Below are positions 42,602 through 48,897 of a stretch of 48,897 nt of DNA, one piece after another; position 1 is the stretch's first letter; the number at the start of each line of letters is the position of its first letter. This DNA is from Minisyncoccota bacterium (GTDB lineage: Bacteria > Patescibacteriota > Minisyncoccia > Phycocordibacterales > UBA9973). Below the pieces are notes generated by a model. That model searched no databases, was not told the DNA's origin, and saw only the letters and a list, made by a program, of their open reading frames with translations. A program made the translations under genes and the position numbers. The stretch lies in the NCBI GenBank assembly GCA_018062425.1, contig JAGOSH010000006.1:1-48897 (forward strand), in the 5' to 3' direction.

Positions 42602-43141
42602 ATGAGTTACAATTTTTCCAATTTTAAAGCTGATTTGAAGAAAGTAGAGGACTTTTTGAGTAAAGGATATTCGGAACTAAACATCGGCCGGGCGTCGCCG
42701 ATGGTGTTGGATTCTGTATCTGTGGAGTCTTATGGCCAGAAACAACCTATCAAAAACGTAGCCTCTGTGTCCATCGAGGATCCAAAGACTTTGCGCATAA
42801 ACCCTTGGGACAAAAGCGTCATCAAAGAAATAGAGAAAGCTATAATGATAGCTGACCTGGGCCTTTCAACTGCTGTCGACGAATCCGGTATCCGAGTTAT
42901 TTTCCCTCAACTTACAGGTGAGACTCGTCAGAAATTAGTAAAAATCTTAAAGGACAGGTTAGAGGATGCCCGTATCTCAGTACGTAAAATCCGTCAGGAT
43001 GAAATAGACTTGTTGCAAAAAGCCGAACTGAATGAAGACGAATTAAAGAGAAGCAAAGATGACATCCAAAAAATCGTTGATGAAACAAACAAAAGCTTAG
43101 AAGCAATTTTTAGCAAAAAAGAACAAGAAGTTTTGAATTAA
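42602..43141 (+). CDS. frr: Ribosome recycling factor
   Basis: A 179-residue RRF with the three-helix bundle and small beta domain. Motifs: ELNIGRASPMVLDSVSVESYG, EDPKTLRINPWDKS, VDESGIRVIFPQLTGETRQK and VRKIRQDEIDLL. It splits the post-termination ribosome with EF-G. It is full length. The rseP ATG follows its stop after 2 nt. Confidence 0.96.
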   Translation: MSYNFSNFKADLKKVEDFLSKGYSELNIGRASPMVLDSVSVESYGQKQPIKNVASVSIEDPKTLRINPWDKSVIKEIEKAIMIADLGLSTAVDESGIRVIFPQLTGETRQKLVKILKDRLEDARISVRKIRQDEIDLLQKAELNEDELKRSKDDIQKIVDETNKSLEAIFSKKEQEVLN

Positions 43142-43143
43142 AA

Positions 43144-44241
43144 ATGAACATAATAATTTTTATTGTAATTTTGTTGGTGTTAGTGTTGGTGCACGAAATG
43201 GGGCATTTTGTTACTGCGAAATGGTTCGGCATACGTGTCGACGAATTCGGTTTTGGTTTTCCACCGAAGGCCATGACTTTATTTAAAAAAGGAGAGACAG
43301 AATATACATTAAACTGGCTACCCATCGGTGGCTTTGTAAAGATTTTCGGCGAGGACGCAAACGCAGAAAACACTTCTGGACCGGATGCAGGCAGGAGCTT
43401 TGTGAACAAACCAAAATGGCAACAAGCCATTGTACTTTTGGCTGGAATTGCTGCCAACTTCATATTGGCTTGGCTTTTGTTTTCTGTGGGCTTTATGTCC
43501 GGATTACCGACTTCAGTAGATTCCATCAGTGACAGCTCAAAACTACAGGATAAAAGTTTGGTTGTAGTTTCTGTGTTGCCGGATTCCCCAGCTTTCAAAG
43601 CGCAGTTAGAATCAGGAGACAAAATAATCAAACTAACAGCAGGTGAAGACGTGTTGACCGAAGCTAACCCAGCAACTCTACGTGAATTCATAGTTTCCCA
43701 TGATGAAAATATAACCGTTGAGTATGAAAGGAATTCAAAGTTAGTAACAACTCAAATAATGCCTATCCCAAGCTCAGCCGACGGCAAGCCCTCGATAGGT
43801 ATTTCTATGGCAGAAATCGGAATTTTAAAATTACCATTCTTTAGTGCCTTGGGCGAAGGTGCCAAATTTACTTGGGGTGTAACCAAGGGCACGGTAGTTG
43901 GACTCTATGGCATAGTCAAAAGCGCCGTTACTGGAGCAGGTAATGTCAAAGATTCCATCACTGGTCCTGTGGGCATGGTGGGAATAGTGGGGGATGCGTA
44001 CCAATTCGGCTTTGCTTACCTCATGTCCTTTGCTGCGCTTATTTCCATAAACTTAGCTGTTATAAACTTGGTACCATTTCCAGCCCTCGATGGTGGACGA
44101 CTACTTTTTGTCCTGATAGAAAAGGTAAAAGGTTCACGTCTCAATCCAAACATAGCCAACGTAGCCAACATGATAGGTTTCTGGCTACTCATACTGCTCA
44201 TGCTTTTCGTTACTTATAACGATATAGTTAAAATTTTGTAA
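43144..44241 (+). CDS. rseP: Site-2 protease RseP/RasP
   Basis: A 365-residue intramembrane metalloprotease. The zinc motif HEMGH (H17, E18, H21) is in the first membrane helix and the third ligand region is NLVPFPALDGGRLLF (about residues 305-319). One PDZ domain (about 118-205) lies between. It would cut membrane-bound regulators or remnant signal peptides. It is downstream of frr, a common arrangement (frr-...-rseP) although uppS, cdsA and dxr are absent here. Confidence 0.94.
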   Translation: MNIIIFIVILLVLVLVHEMGHFVTAKWFGIRVDEFGFGFPPKAMTLFKKGETEYTLNWLPIGGFVKIFGEDANAENTSGPDAGRSFVNKPKWQQAIVLLAGIAANFILAWLLFSVGFMSGLPTSVDSISDSSKLQDKSLVVVSVLPDSPAFKAQLESGDKIIKLTAGEDVLTEANPATLREFIVSHDENITVEYERNSKLVTTQIMPIPSSADGKPSIGISMAEIGILKLPFFSALGEGAKFTWGVTKGTVVGLYGIVKSAVTGAGNVKDSITGPVGMVGIVGDAYQFGFAYLMSFAALISINLAVINLVPFPALDGGRLLFVLIEKVKGSRLNPNIANVANMIGFWLLILLMLFVTYNDIVKIL

Positions 44242-44243
44242 AC

Positions 44244-44270
44244 AAAAAAGGTGGCTCATTGTGAGCCACC
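44244..44270 (-). terminator. Minus-strand terminator
   Basis: A perfect 9-bp stem GGTGGCTCA/TGAGCCACC (44250-44270, loop TTG). The A-run at 44244-44249 is a T-tract on the minus strand. It ends the gene at 44256, whose stop codon lies in the stem. Confidence 0.8.
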
Positions 44271-45029
44271 TAGAGGATCTATTGAATCCCAGAATTCATC
44301 AAAAAATATTCTCATTTTTTCGCAAACACCTCGTACTTTTTTAGAGTTTTTTGCACTTAGCGAGACTAGAGCGTCTTCGCAATACTTTGCATGAAACTCG
44401 TCATGTACAGCGTGCGAATACAAGTGCCAGAAAATGTCACCTTCAGCGTACTCCTCCTTTTTCCATTCTGGAAATGTGGTCTCAAATGCTTTAAGTATGA
44501 TCCAGTAGTCACCAAGTTCAGATGAAAGGGAAATACGATTTTCCCAATACCACAATACGGAAATAGCTCCGATTGATCCAGTATCTATTAATTCTTTCAC
44601 ATCACGTAACAAGTTTTGAACAGCTAAACTTCCCGTAGGTCGAATAAAAGTTCCAGCGTGCTTAAACTCTATTTCATAGTTTATTCCCAAGGCGGCAAGG
44701 AAAGTTTTTCTATCCTCTATATGAGGACCACCGTATTCAGAAAGTTCGCCATTTTCTTCTCGCAGATTTTGCTCAATTGCAAAAATGAATTTTTGCCTTT
44801 TTTCTTTCGACCAAAACCTTGATTCCGTCTCCACTATTACAAGAATGTATTCCAGTATTTGATTGAAGTGGTGAGACAATTCGTACCGTTTTCTTAGTAT
44901 AGTGACCAACCTTTCTCTGCTGTATTCGTTCGCTTTGAGTTTTTTTAGAGTTAGAGGTAAACAGTTATTTGTGTACCTTAAGCATTCTGCTTGGTGAATT
45001 TCGCCTAGGATATGAATGATACTTTTCAT
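44256..45029 (-). CDS. Possible HDO-type (heme-oxygenase-like) diiron enzyme
   Basis: A 257-residue, almost all-helical protein. A helix contains H206-x3-D210-x2-H213 (HAVHDEFH), the HxxxDxxH pattern of the third metal-binding helix in TENA/CADD/PqqC-like diiron oxidases. Other possible ligands are E95 or E98 with H103 (GELSEYGGPHIED) and E163 (VLWYWENR), spaced as expected. This fold carries enzymes such as CADD and UndA; the substrate is not known. The family call rests on motif spacing only. It lies 4 nt behind a 63-residue gene and is divergent from a TrmB-type regulator, which may control both. Confidence 0.5.
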   Translation of the reverse strand: MKSIIHILGEIHQAECLRYTNNCLPLTLKKLKANEYSRERLVTILRKRYELSHHFNQILEYILVIVETESRFWSKEKRQKFIFAIEQNLREENGELSEYGGPHIEDRKTFLAALGINYEIEFKHAGTFIRPTGSLAVQNLLRDVKELIDTGSIGAISVLWYWENRISLSSELGDYWIILKAFETTFPEWKKEEYAEGDIFWHLYSHAVHDEFHAKYCEDALVSLSAKNSKKVRGVCEKMRIFFDEFWDSIDPLGGSQ

Positions 45030-45033
45030 GGTG

Positions 45034-45225
45034 TTATTTGTTTTGTTGTGAATTTGTTACTTCTTTGTTGTATCTTTCCCGCATCTCTGCGGTAAACTCC
45101 ATTTCTGCTATTTGAACTACTAGCGGCAATCTAATCAACTCTTGAGGGGACAGAAAATCTACTCCTTTTTCTTTACAAAAGTCGTCGAAGCTAGGGGTAC
45201 TGACAGTTTCTTTTTGCTTAGCCAT
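45034..45225 (-). CDS. Small soluble protein upstream of the HDO-like gene
   Basis: A 63-residue protein with no membrane helix: acidic/lysine-rich, beginning MAKQKETVSTPSFDDFCKEK and containing LSPQELIRLPLVVQIAEMEF. It is not recognised. The second helical part could pair with the HDO-like protein encoded 4 nt downstream. Both are transcribed leftward from the gap facing the regulator gene. Confidence 0.55.
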   Translation of the reverse strand: MAKQKETVSTPSFDDFCKEKGVDFLSPQELIRLPLVVQIAEMEFTAEMRERYNKEVTNSQQNK

Positions 45226-45300
45226 AATGCTATTTATTTTTGAATGTACTGGTCGATATTGACTGGTTAGTATAATAGTGGTAAAGTAAGATTAAGTAAA

Positions 45301-45357
45301 TTTGTCGTCGAAAAGCGACAAAATACGTGAATTTATCAAATTATATATAATTCAAAC
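45301..45357 (+). promoter_or_regulatory. Regulator promoter with inverted-repeat operator candidate
   Basis: TTTGTCG (45301-45307) and CGACAAA (45316-45322) form an inverted repeat just upstream of the -35 position. TATAAT (45346-45351) lies 6 nt before the ATG and within the palindrome AATTATATATAATT (45339-45352). No good -35 is seen, which fits a promoter that needs a regulator. Further upstream ACTGGT is repeated at 45248-45253 and 45261-45266. Confidence 0.45.
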
Positions 45358-46116
45358 ATGAATATAGAATCAATTTTATCTTTAGTGGGTGTTACTGGAA
45401 GTGCTACCAGAGTATTCCTGGAGCTACTGCAAAATGGCCCTCAAACAGCTGCATTCTTGGCAAAGAAGCTTTCTTTGCCTCGACCTAGTATCTATGACTC
45501 ACTGCATTTGCTCGAAGCGAAAGACTTCGTGGTGTCTCAATCCGAAGAAAGGAAAACACTATTTTCAATTAACAATCCCGGGACTATTTTACAGAAACTT
45601 GATGACTCATCCACAAAATTAGAAAAAGCAAAAAAAGATTTCAAGGGAATGTTGCCAGAATTGCTGAAATCTCCACGGATAACTGAACCCAAGATAAAGA
45701 TGTTTGTAGGCAAGGAAGGTTGCCAGCAAACAATGCGGGACATCCTGTGGTACAAAAACATCGAGACATACACCCTGTGGCCAATGCACAAGATGATCGA
45801 GGTTTTGACTCCAGAATTTCTGGAATGGCACAACAAAAAAAGAGTCGAGAACAAAATGAGTTTAAAGTCTATAAGAAAGGAAATAGACAAAGTGGATTTG
45901 AAAAAATACCCATTTATCGGTGCAAAGAAAGAAGACTTAAGAGAAATAAAATTTCTACCCAAGAACGTAGATTTGTCTATGTCTTACTGGATTTATGCCG
46001 ACAATGTTGCCTTTGTCTCAGCTGGCAAAGAGTTGTACGGGTTTATTGTCCACAGCAAGGAATTCGCAGATATGATGAAATTCAATTTCAATATAATTTG
46101 GAATTCTAGAAAATAG
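45358..46116 (+). CDS. TrmB-type transcriptional regulator
   Basis: A 252-residue protein with an N-terminal winged helix (about residues 8-75: TAAFLAKKLSLPRPSIYDSLHLLEAKDFV), a coiled-coil linker (about 80-105) and a C-terminal domain (about 110-250) with sugar-sensing TrmB-like pattern (FVGKEGCQQTMRDIL, FVSAGKELYGFIVHSKEFADMM). TrmB regulators bind palindromic operators near promoters. Its promoter carries a candidate operator, suggesting autoregulation and control of the divergent two-gene unit. It converges on cysS with only 6 nt between. Confidence 0.75.
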   Translation: MNIESILSLVGVTGSATRVFLELLQNGPQTAAFLAKKLSLPRPSIYDSLHLLEAKDFVVSQSEERKTLFSINNPGTILQKLDDSSTKLEKAKKDFKGMLPELLKSPRITEPKIKMFVGKEGCQQTMRDILWYKNIETYTLWPMHKMIEVLTPEFLEWHNKKRVENKMSLKSIRKEIDKVDLKKYPFIGAKKEDLREIKFLPKNVDLSMSYWIYADNVAFVSAGKELYGFIVHSKEFADMMKFNFNIIWNSRK

Positions 46117-46122
46117 AAATAT

Positions 46123-47496
46123 TTAGATCTTAGAAACTTTTGGTCCTGAATCTGTATCTTCTATCTGGTAACCCATTCCAGCGGTAGCTCCACGTATTTC
46201 ATCACTTCTTTCCCAATCTTTATTTTTGCGAGCTTCTTCGCGTTCTAGTACGAGTTTTTGGATTTCTTCTGGAACTTCGTCTTCTTTTAAGTTTGCAAAG
46301 CCTAAAGAAAGGACTTTATCAAAATCCAAAATAGTAGCTTTTTTGTCGGCGTCAGAAACCTTTTCATCTTTCGTCAAATCCCATAGCAGGGAGATAGCGC
46401 GGGGAGTATCCAGGTCGTCGGAAATGCGTTCTCGGAACTTTTGCTGGTAAGTGGGGTCAATACTTCCCACAGACTCTCTAAGGTCCAAATACTGCCGATA
46501 TAGGCGTTTTAGGGCCACTTCAGAGGCTTCTAAGGCCTCCCAGTTGAAGTTCATCTTGGTGTGGTAATGCGCCATTAGGAGCCAGAAACGGTAGGCTAGG
46601 GGGTTGATACCTTTTTCTATTATGGTTCCTAGTTTTACGAAATTGCCGGCAGATTTAGCCATTTTTTGGTTTGCCATATCGACGTGTTCACTATGTAGCC
46701 AAAATTTTACAAATGGCTTTTTGCCGGTGGCGGATTCGGACTGAGCTATCTCGTTGGTGTGGTGTGTGGGGATCAGGTCGATGCCTCCAGTATGAATGTC
46801 GAATTGCTCACCCAGGAATTTAAGTCCGATAGCAGAACATTCTAGATGCCAACCAGGGAATCCGCGACCCCATTTGGATTCGTAACCCATAGTCGTGTTG
46901 AATTTCCAAAGCGCGAAGTCTTCTGGATTTTTCTTCTCGGGGTTTTCTGTGATCCTGGCATGTTCCTCGTCTCTTTTGGTTTTACCGCCAGTTAGAACTC
47001 CGTAGTCGGGCATTCGAGCTGTGTCGAAATAAATTCCGTCGCTGGTTTGGTATGCATAACCTTTTTCTTCTAATTTCTCTACGAGTTCTGCGTCCTCTTT
47101 TACATAGTCAGAAGCGAAATATATACCAGCGGGTTCTTTGATACTTAAACTTTTTAAATCTTCTTTAAATTTGTCTGCATAAAACTCTGCCAATTCTCGC
47201 ATGCTCGGAAGTGTCAGTTCTTTACCTTCACGAATTAGCGCGGCAGTCATTTTGTCTTCTCCACTGTCGGCGTCGCTCGAGAGAATTCCGATGTCGGTGA
47301 TGTTCATAACTCGTTTCACTTCGAATCCAGAATATTCTAAAGTTTTTTGCAAGATGTCAGCGAAAACATATGACCGCAGATTGCCGATGTGGGCGTAATT
47401 ATTCACCGTCGGCCCGCAGGTGTACATCCGAATTTCTTTTGGATCTATGGGTACAAACTCTTCTTTTGTCCGGGTCAGGGTGTTGTAGAATTGCAT
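46123..47496 (-). CDS. cysS: Cysteinyl-tRNA synthetase
   Basis: A 457-residue class I synthetase. C27 begins the zinc site (MYTCGPTVNNYAHIGNLRS); the HIGH motif reads HIGN (36-39) and the KMSKS motif reads KMAKS (NQKMAKSAGNF). Other zinc ligands are in WHLECSA and HTGGIDLIPTHHTNEIAQSE. Cys-tRNA(Cys) is made in two steps. Variants in both signature motifs are tolerated in the family. The gene is 1 nt downstream of the PerM-like gene and likely co-transcribed with it. Confidence 0.94.
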   Translation of the reverse strand: MQFYNTLTRTKEEFVPIDPKEIRMYTCGPTVNNYAHIGNLRSYVFADILQKTLEYSGFEVKRVMNITDIGILSSDADSGEDKMTAALIREGKELTLPSMRELAEFYADKFKEDLKSLSIKEPAGIYFASDYVKEDAELVEKLEEKGYAYQTSDGIYFDTARMPDYGVLTGGKTKRDEEHARITENPEKKNPEDFALWKFNTTMGYESKWGRGFPGWHLECSAIGLKFLGEQFDIHTGGIDLIPTHHTNEIAQSESATGKKPFVKFWLHSEHVDMANQKMAKSAGNFVKLGTIIEKGINPLAYRFWLLMAHYHTKMNFNWEALEASEVALKRLYRQYLDLRESVGSIDPTYQQKFRERISDDLDTPRAISLLWDLTKDEKVSDADKKATILDFDKVLSLGFANLKEDEVPEEIQKLVLEREEARKNKDWERSDEIRGATAGMGYQIEDTDSGPKVSKI

Positions 47497-47497
47497 G

Positions 47498-48529
47498 TTA
47501 TACAGGAAGCTCTTCTTTCTTGTCTTCGTATTCGTCGCGATAAATAGTAATCAAAGCGTAAAGTAGGGAAACGATAAGTGGACCAAAAAGGAATCCAACC
47601 GGACCCATGAAGGCCAAGCCACCGAGTACTGAAAATAGTACAAGGATCTGAGGAATTTTAATTTTTGAAGATATCACAATAGGGTTGAGTAGATTATCCA
47701 CCCAGCCTACGATCATAAATGCCCAGATACCCATACCGATAGCTTGGGGCACGTGCCCGGTAGCCACGAGGAAAATAACTGCCGGTATCGATACTAGTGC
47801 AGTTCCTACGGTCGGTAGCAGTGACCCTATGCCGGCTATAACACCCCAGAGCGCAGCAGAAGGTACCCCAGCTATTGCGAGTCCGACACCCATCAGGGTT
47901 CCCTGGATTACAGCTATTAATAAATATCCTTTTACTATGCCGTTGATTGATTGAGTTAGTCTATCTAGTATTTTGCCGTCATCGCGGTCAGCTAGGGGGC
48001 TGATTAATACTAATTCTTTTTTCCAGTGTGAACCATCTTTCAAGAAAAAGAAAATAGAAACAAGGGTCAAGAAAAATCCAAACAGAGTTGAAAGGGTAGA
48101 GGTGAATATGGCTGCTACGTTGCGAGTCATGAACACTATAAATTCAGAAACTTTTTCATTTAGATCGAATGATATACCTCCAGGCAAAAAGCCATTAACA
48201 GTAGTTTCTATTTTTTGTAGCACTGGTCCAGTTCCGCCGTTTTGAATCATCGAATAATACAGATCGTGGGTCTGGTTGAAAACCAAAACACCAAGCCCAA
48301 ACAGTGGACCACAGATTATCAATATGAAAAAAAATAAAGTAAGCAACGCAGCGAGGCCATTTGGCATGCCACGTTTTTTTAACCATTTATGAACAGGACT
48401 TAATACGACTGCGAAAGCCGCTGAGATAAGCATTATTGGTAAAAACGGCTTAAATATCAGAAAAGCTAAAAACAGAGTTAATAATAACAAGCCGAAAAAG
48501 AAATAACGCTCGATGATCTTTGTTTGCAT
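47498..48529 (-). CDS. AI-2E transporter/PerM family membrane protein
   Basis: A 343-residue protein with about eight membrane helices, including an N-terminal pair FFFGLLLLTLFLAFLIFKPF and AAFAVVLSPVHKWL. The family signature GVIAGIGSLLPTVGTALVS lies near residue 235. Members export quorum molecules, sodium or unknown substrates. An open frame runs upstream to 48841 on this strand, but ATG 48529 is chosen because it follows TATAAT by exactly 6 nt and the upstream part is non-conserved and antisense to rplU. Confidence 0.85.
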   Translation of the reverse strand: MQTKIIERYFFFGLLLLTLFLAFLIFKPFLPIMLISAAFAVVLSPVHKWLKKRGMPNGLAALLTLFFFILIICGPLFGLGVLVFNQTHDLYYSMIQNGGTGPVLQKIETTVNGFLPGGISFDLNEKVSEFIVFMTRNVAAIFTSTLSTLFGFFLTLVSIFFFLKDGSHWKKELVLISPLADRDDGKILDRLTQSINGIVKGYLLIAVIQGTLMGVGLAIAGVPSAALWGVIAGIGSLLPTVGTALVSIPAVIFLVATGHVPQAIGMGIWAFMIVGWVDNLLNPIVISSKIKIPQILVLFSVLGGLAFMGPVGFLFGPLIVSLLYALITIYRDEYEDKKEELPV

Positions 48530-48595
48530 GGTGTAATTATAGCAAAAATATGCTCTGGCTTGCAATTTATAAGGGTTTCGTGTAATATGGTTTGC
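48530..48595. promoter_or_regulatory. Divergent promoters sharing one palindromic -35
   Basis: The palindrome TTGCAA (48560-48565) serves both strands. Minus: 18-bp spacer, TATAAT (48541-48536), 6 nt, ATG 48529. Plus: 17-bp spacer, TAATAT (48583-48588), 7 nt, ATG 48596. Confidence 0.65.
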
Positions 48596-48897
48596 ATGGA
48601 ATTCGCAGTAATACAAACAGGCGGAAAGCAGTACAAAGTCGAGAAAGACTCGGTTATTTCTATTGAAAAACTCACCGGGACTTATGCAAAAGGAGACAAG
48701 GTTTCTTTCGACAAAGTTTTGCTCGTAGATGACGGTACAAATACTACTATCGGCGTGCCTTACATAACTGGAGCCAAAGTAGACGCTGAAATCACAGAAA
48801 TCGGCCGTGCTCGAAAAGTTCTCGTAATGAAATATAAACAAAAGTCTCGATACCTACGCAGAAACGGACACCGACAACCATTCTTTAAAGTAAAGAT
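48596..48897 (+). CDS. rplU: 50S ribosomal protein bL21, cut by the window end
   Basis: The frame begins MEFAVIQTGGKQYKVEKDS, the universal start of bL21, and ends in SRYLRRNGHRQPFFKVK, the near-complete C-terminal motif. About 100 residues are visible with no stop yet, so only the last few are missing. bL21 binds 23S rRNA in the large subunit. rpmA usually follows but lies outside the window. Confidence 0.95.
   Translation, partial: MEFAVIQTGGKQYKVEKDSVISIEKLTGTYAKGDKVSFDKVLLVDDGTNTTIGVPYITGAKVDAEITEIGRARKVLVMKYKQKSRYLRRNGHRQPFFKVK

Noticed and set aside
48530-48841. N-terminal extension of the PerM-like protein to 48841
   Set aside because: The extension would be antisense to rplU, shows no family sequence, and the -10 box lies downstream of it.

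Overview
The window looks like chromosome of an ultra-small Patescibacteria/CPR bacterium, most likely a Parcubacteria-type lineage. The reasons are: very compact coding with 1-30 nt gaps and many start/stop overlaps; almost no Shine-Dalgarno sequences; divergent versions of core genes (short RF1, short ATP synthase delta, a PriA without helicase motifs); a type IV pilus locus with several small prepilins; and a 582-residue cysteine-rich protein. TGA is used as an ordinary stop (pilC and the gene ending at 44256), so the UGA-to-Gly code of Gracilibacteria/Absconditabacteria does not apply. The lineage is inferred; no 16S gene is present.

Layout. 1-1780: non-coding, hairpin-rich DNA, then small genes (K+ channel, HNH-like protein, flavin-reductase-like split-barrel protein, proline-rich peptide). 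1826-10111: type IV pilus operon (response regulator, PilB, PilC, four prepilin-like proteins including one fused to a seven-bladed LVIVD propeller, major pilin, sensor kinase). 10123-14651: rmuC, a two-helix protein, DnaQ-like exonuclease, YqeY, MYG1-like protein, obgE. 14652-20980: a gap holding a 34-residue membrane peptide and hairpins, then gatB, class II aldolase, NUDIX, two orphans and the cysteine-rich protein. 21018-30874: FAD oxidoreductase, bL25, a coiled-coil transglycosylase, bL31, RF1, two ABC exporters, an RRM protein, a methyltransferase. 30958-38189: tRNA-Ile(GAT), a DUF212 membrane protein and the complete F1Fo ATP synthase operon. 38196-48897: rsmI, a degenerate priA, mreB, holB-like, frr, rseP, a two-gene unit divergent from a TrmB-type regulator, cysS, an AI-2E/PerM protein and the 5' part of rplU.

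How the genes work together. The pilus block has a cytoplasmic motor (PilB), platform (PilC), pilins, and a kinase/regulator pair at its two ends, so assembly and sensing are probably coupled. The ATP synthase c subunit lacks the Na+ ligand pattern, suggesting a proton-driven enzyme. Translation genes (gatB, prfA, frr, bL25, bL31, bL21, cysS, rsmI, tRNA-Ile) are scattered among cell-envelope genes (mreB, rseP, transglycosylase).

The most striking recurring signal is regulatory. About nineteen genes, mostly first genes of transcription units, have a -10 hexamer (TATAAT, TAAAAT, TAATAT, TACAAT or similar) placed 6-8 nt before the start codon. Transcripts should therefore begin at, or within a base or two of, the start codon (leaderless). 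Some divergent pairs are compressed to 27-66 bp, in one case around a shared palindromic -35. Other notable items are the prepilin-propeller fusion, the motor-less PriA, the duplicated zinc-module protein, a possible diiron (HDO-type) enzyme, and several structured non-coding elements.
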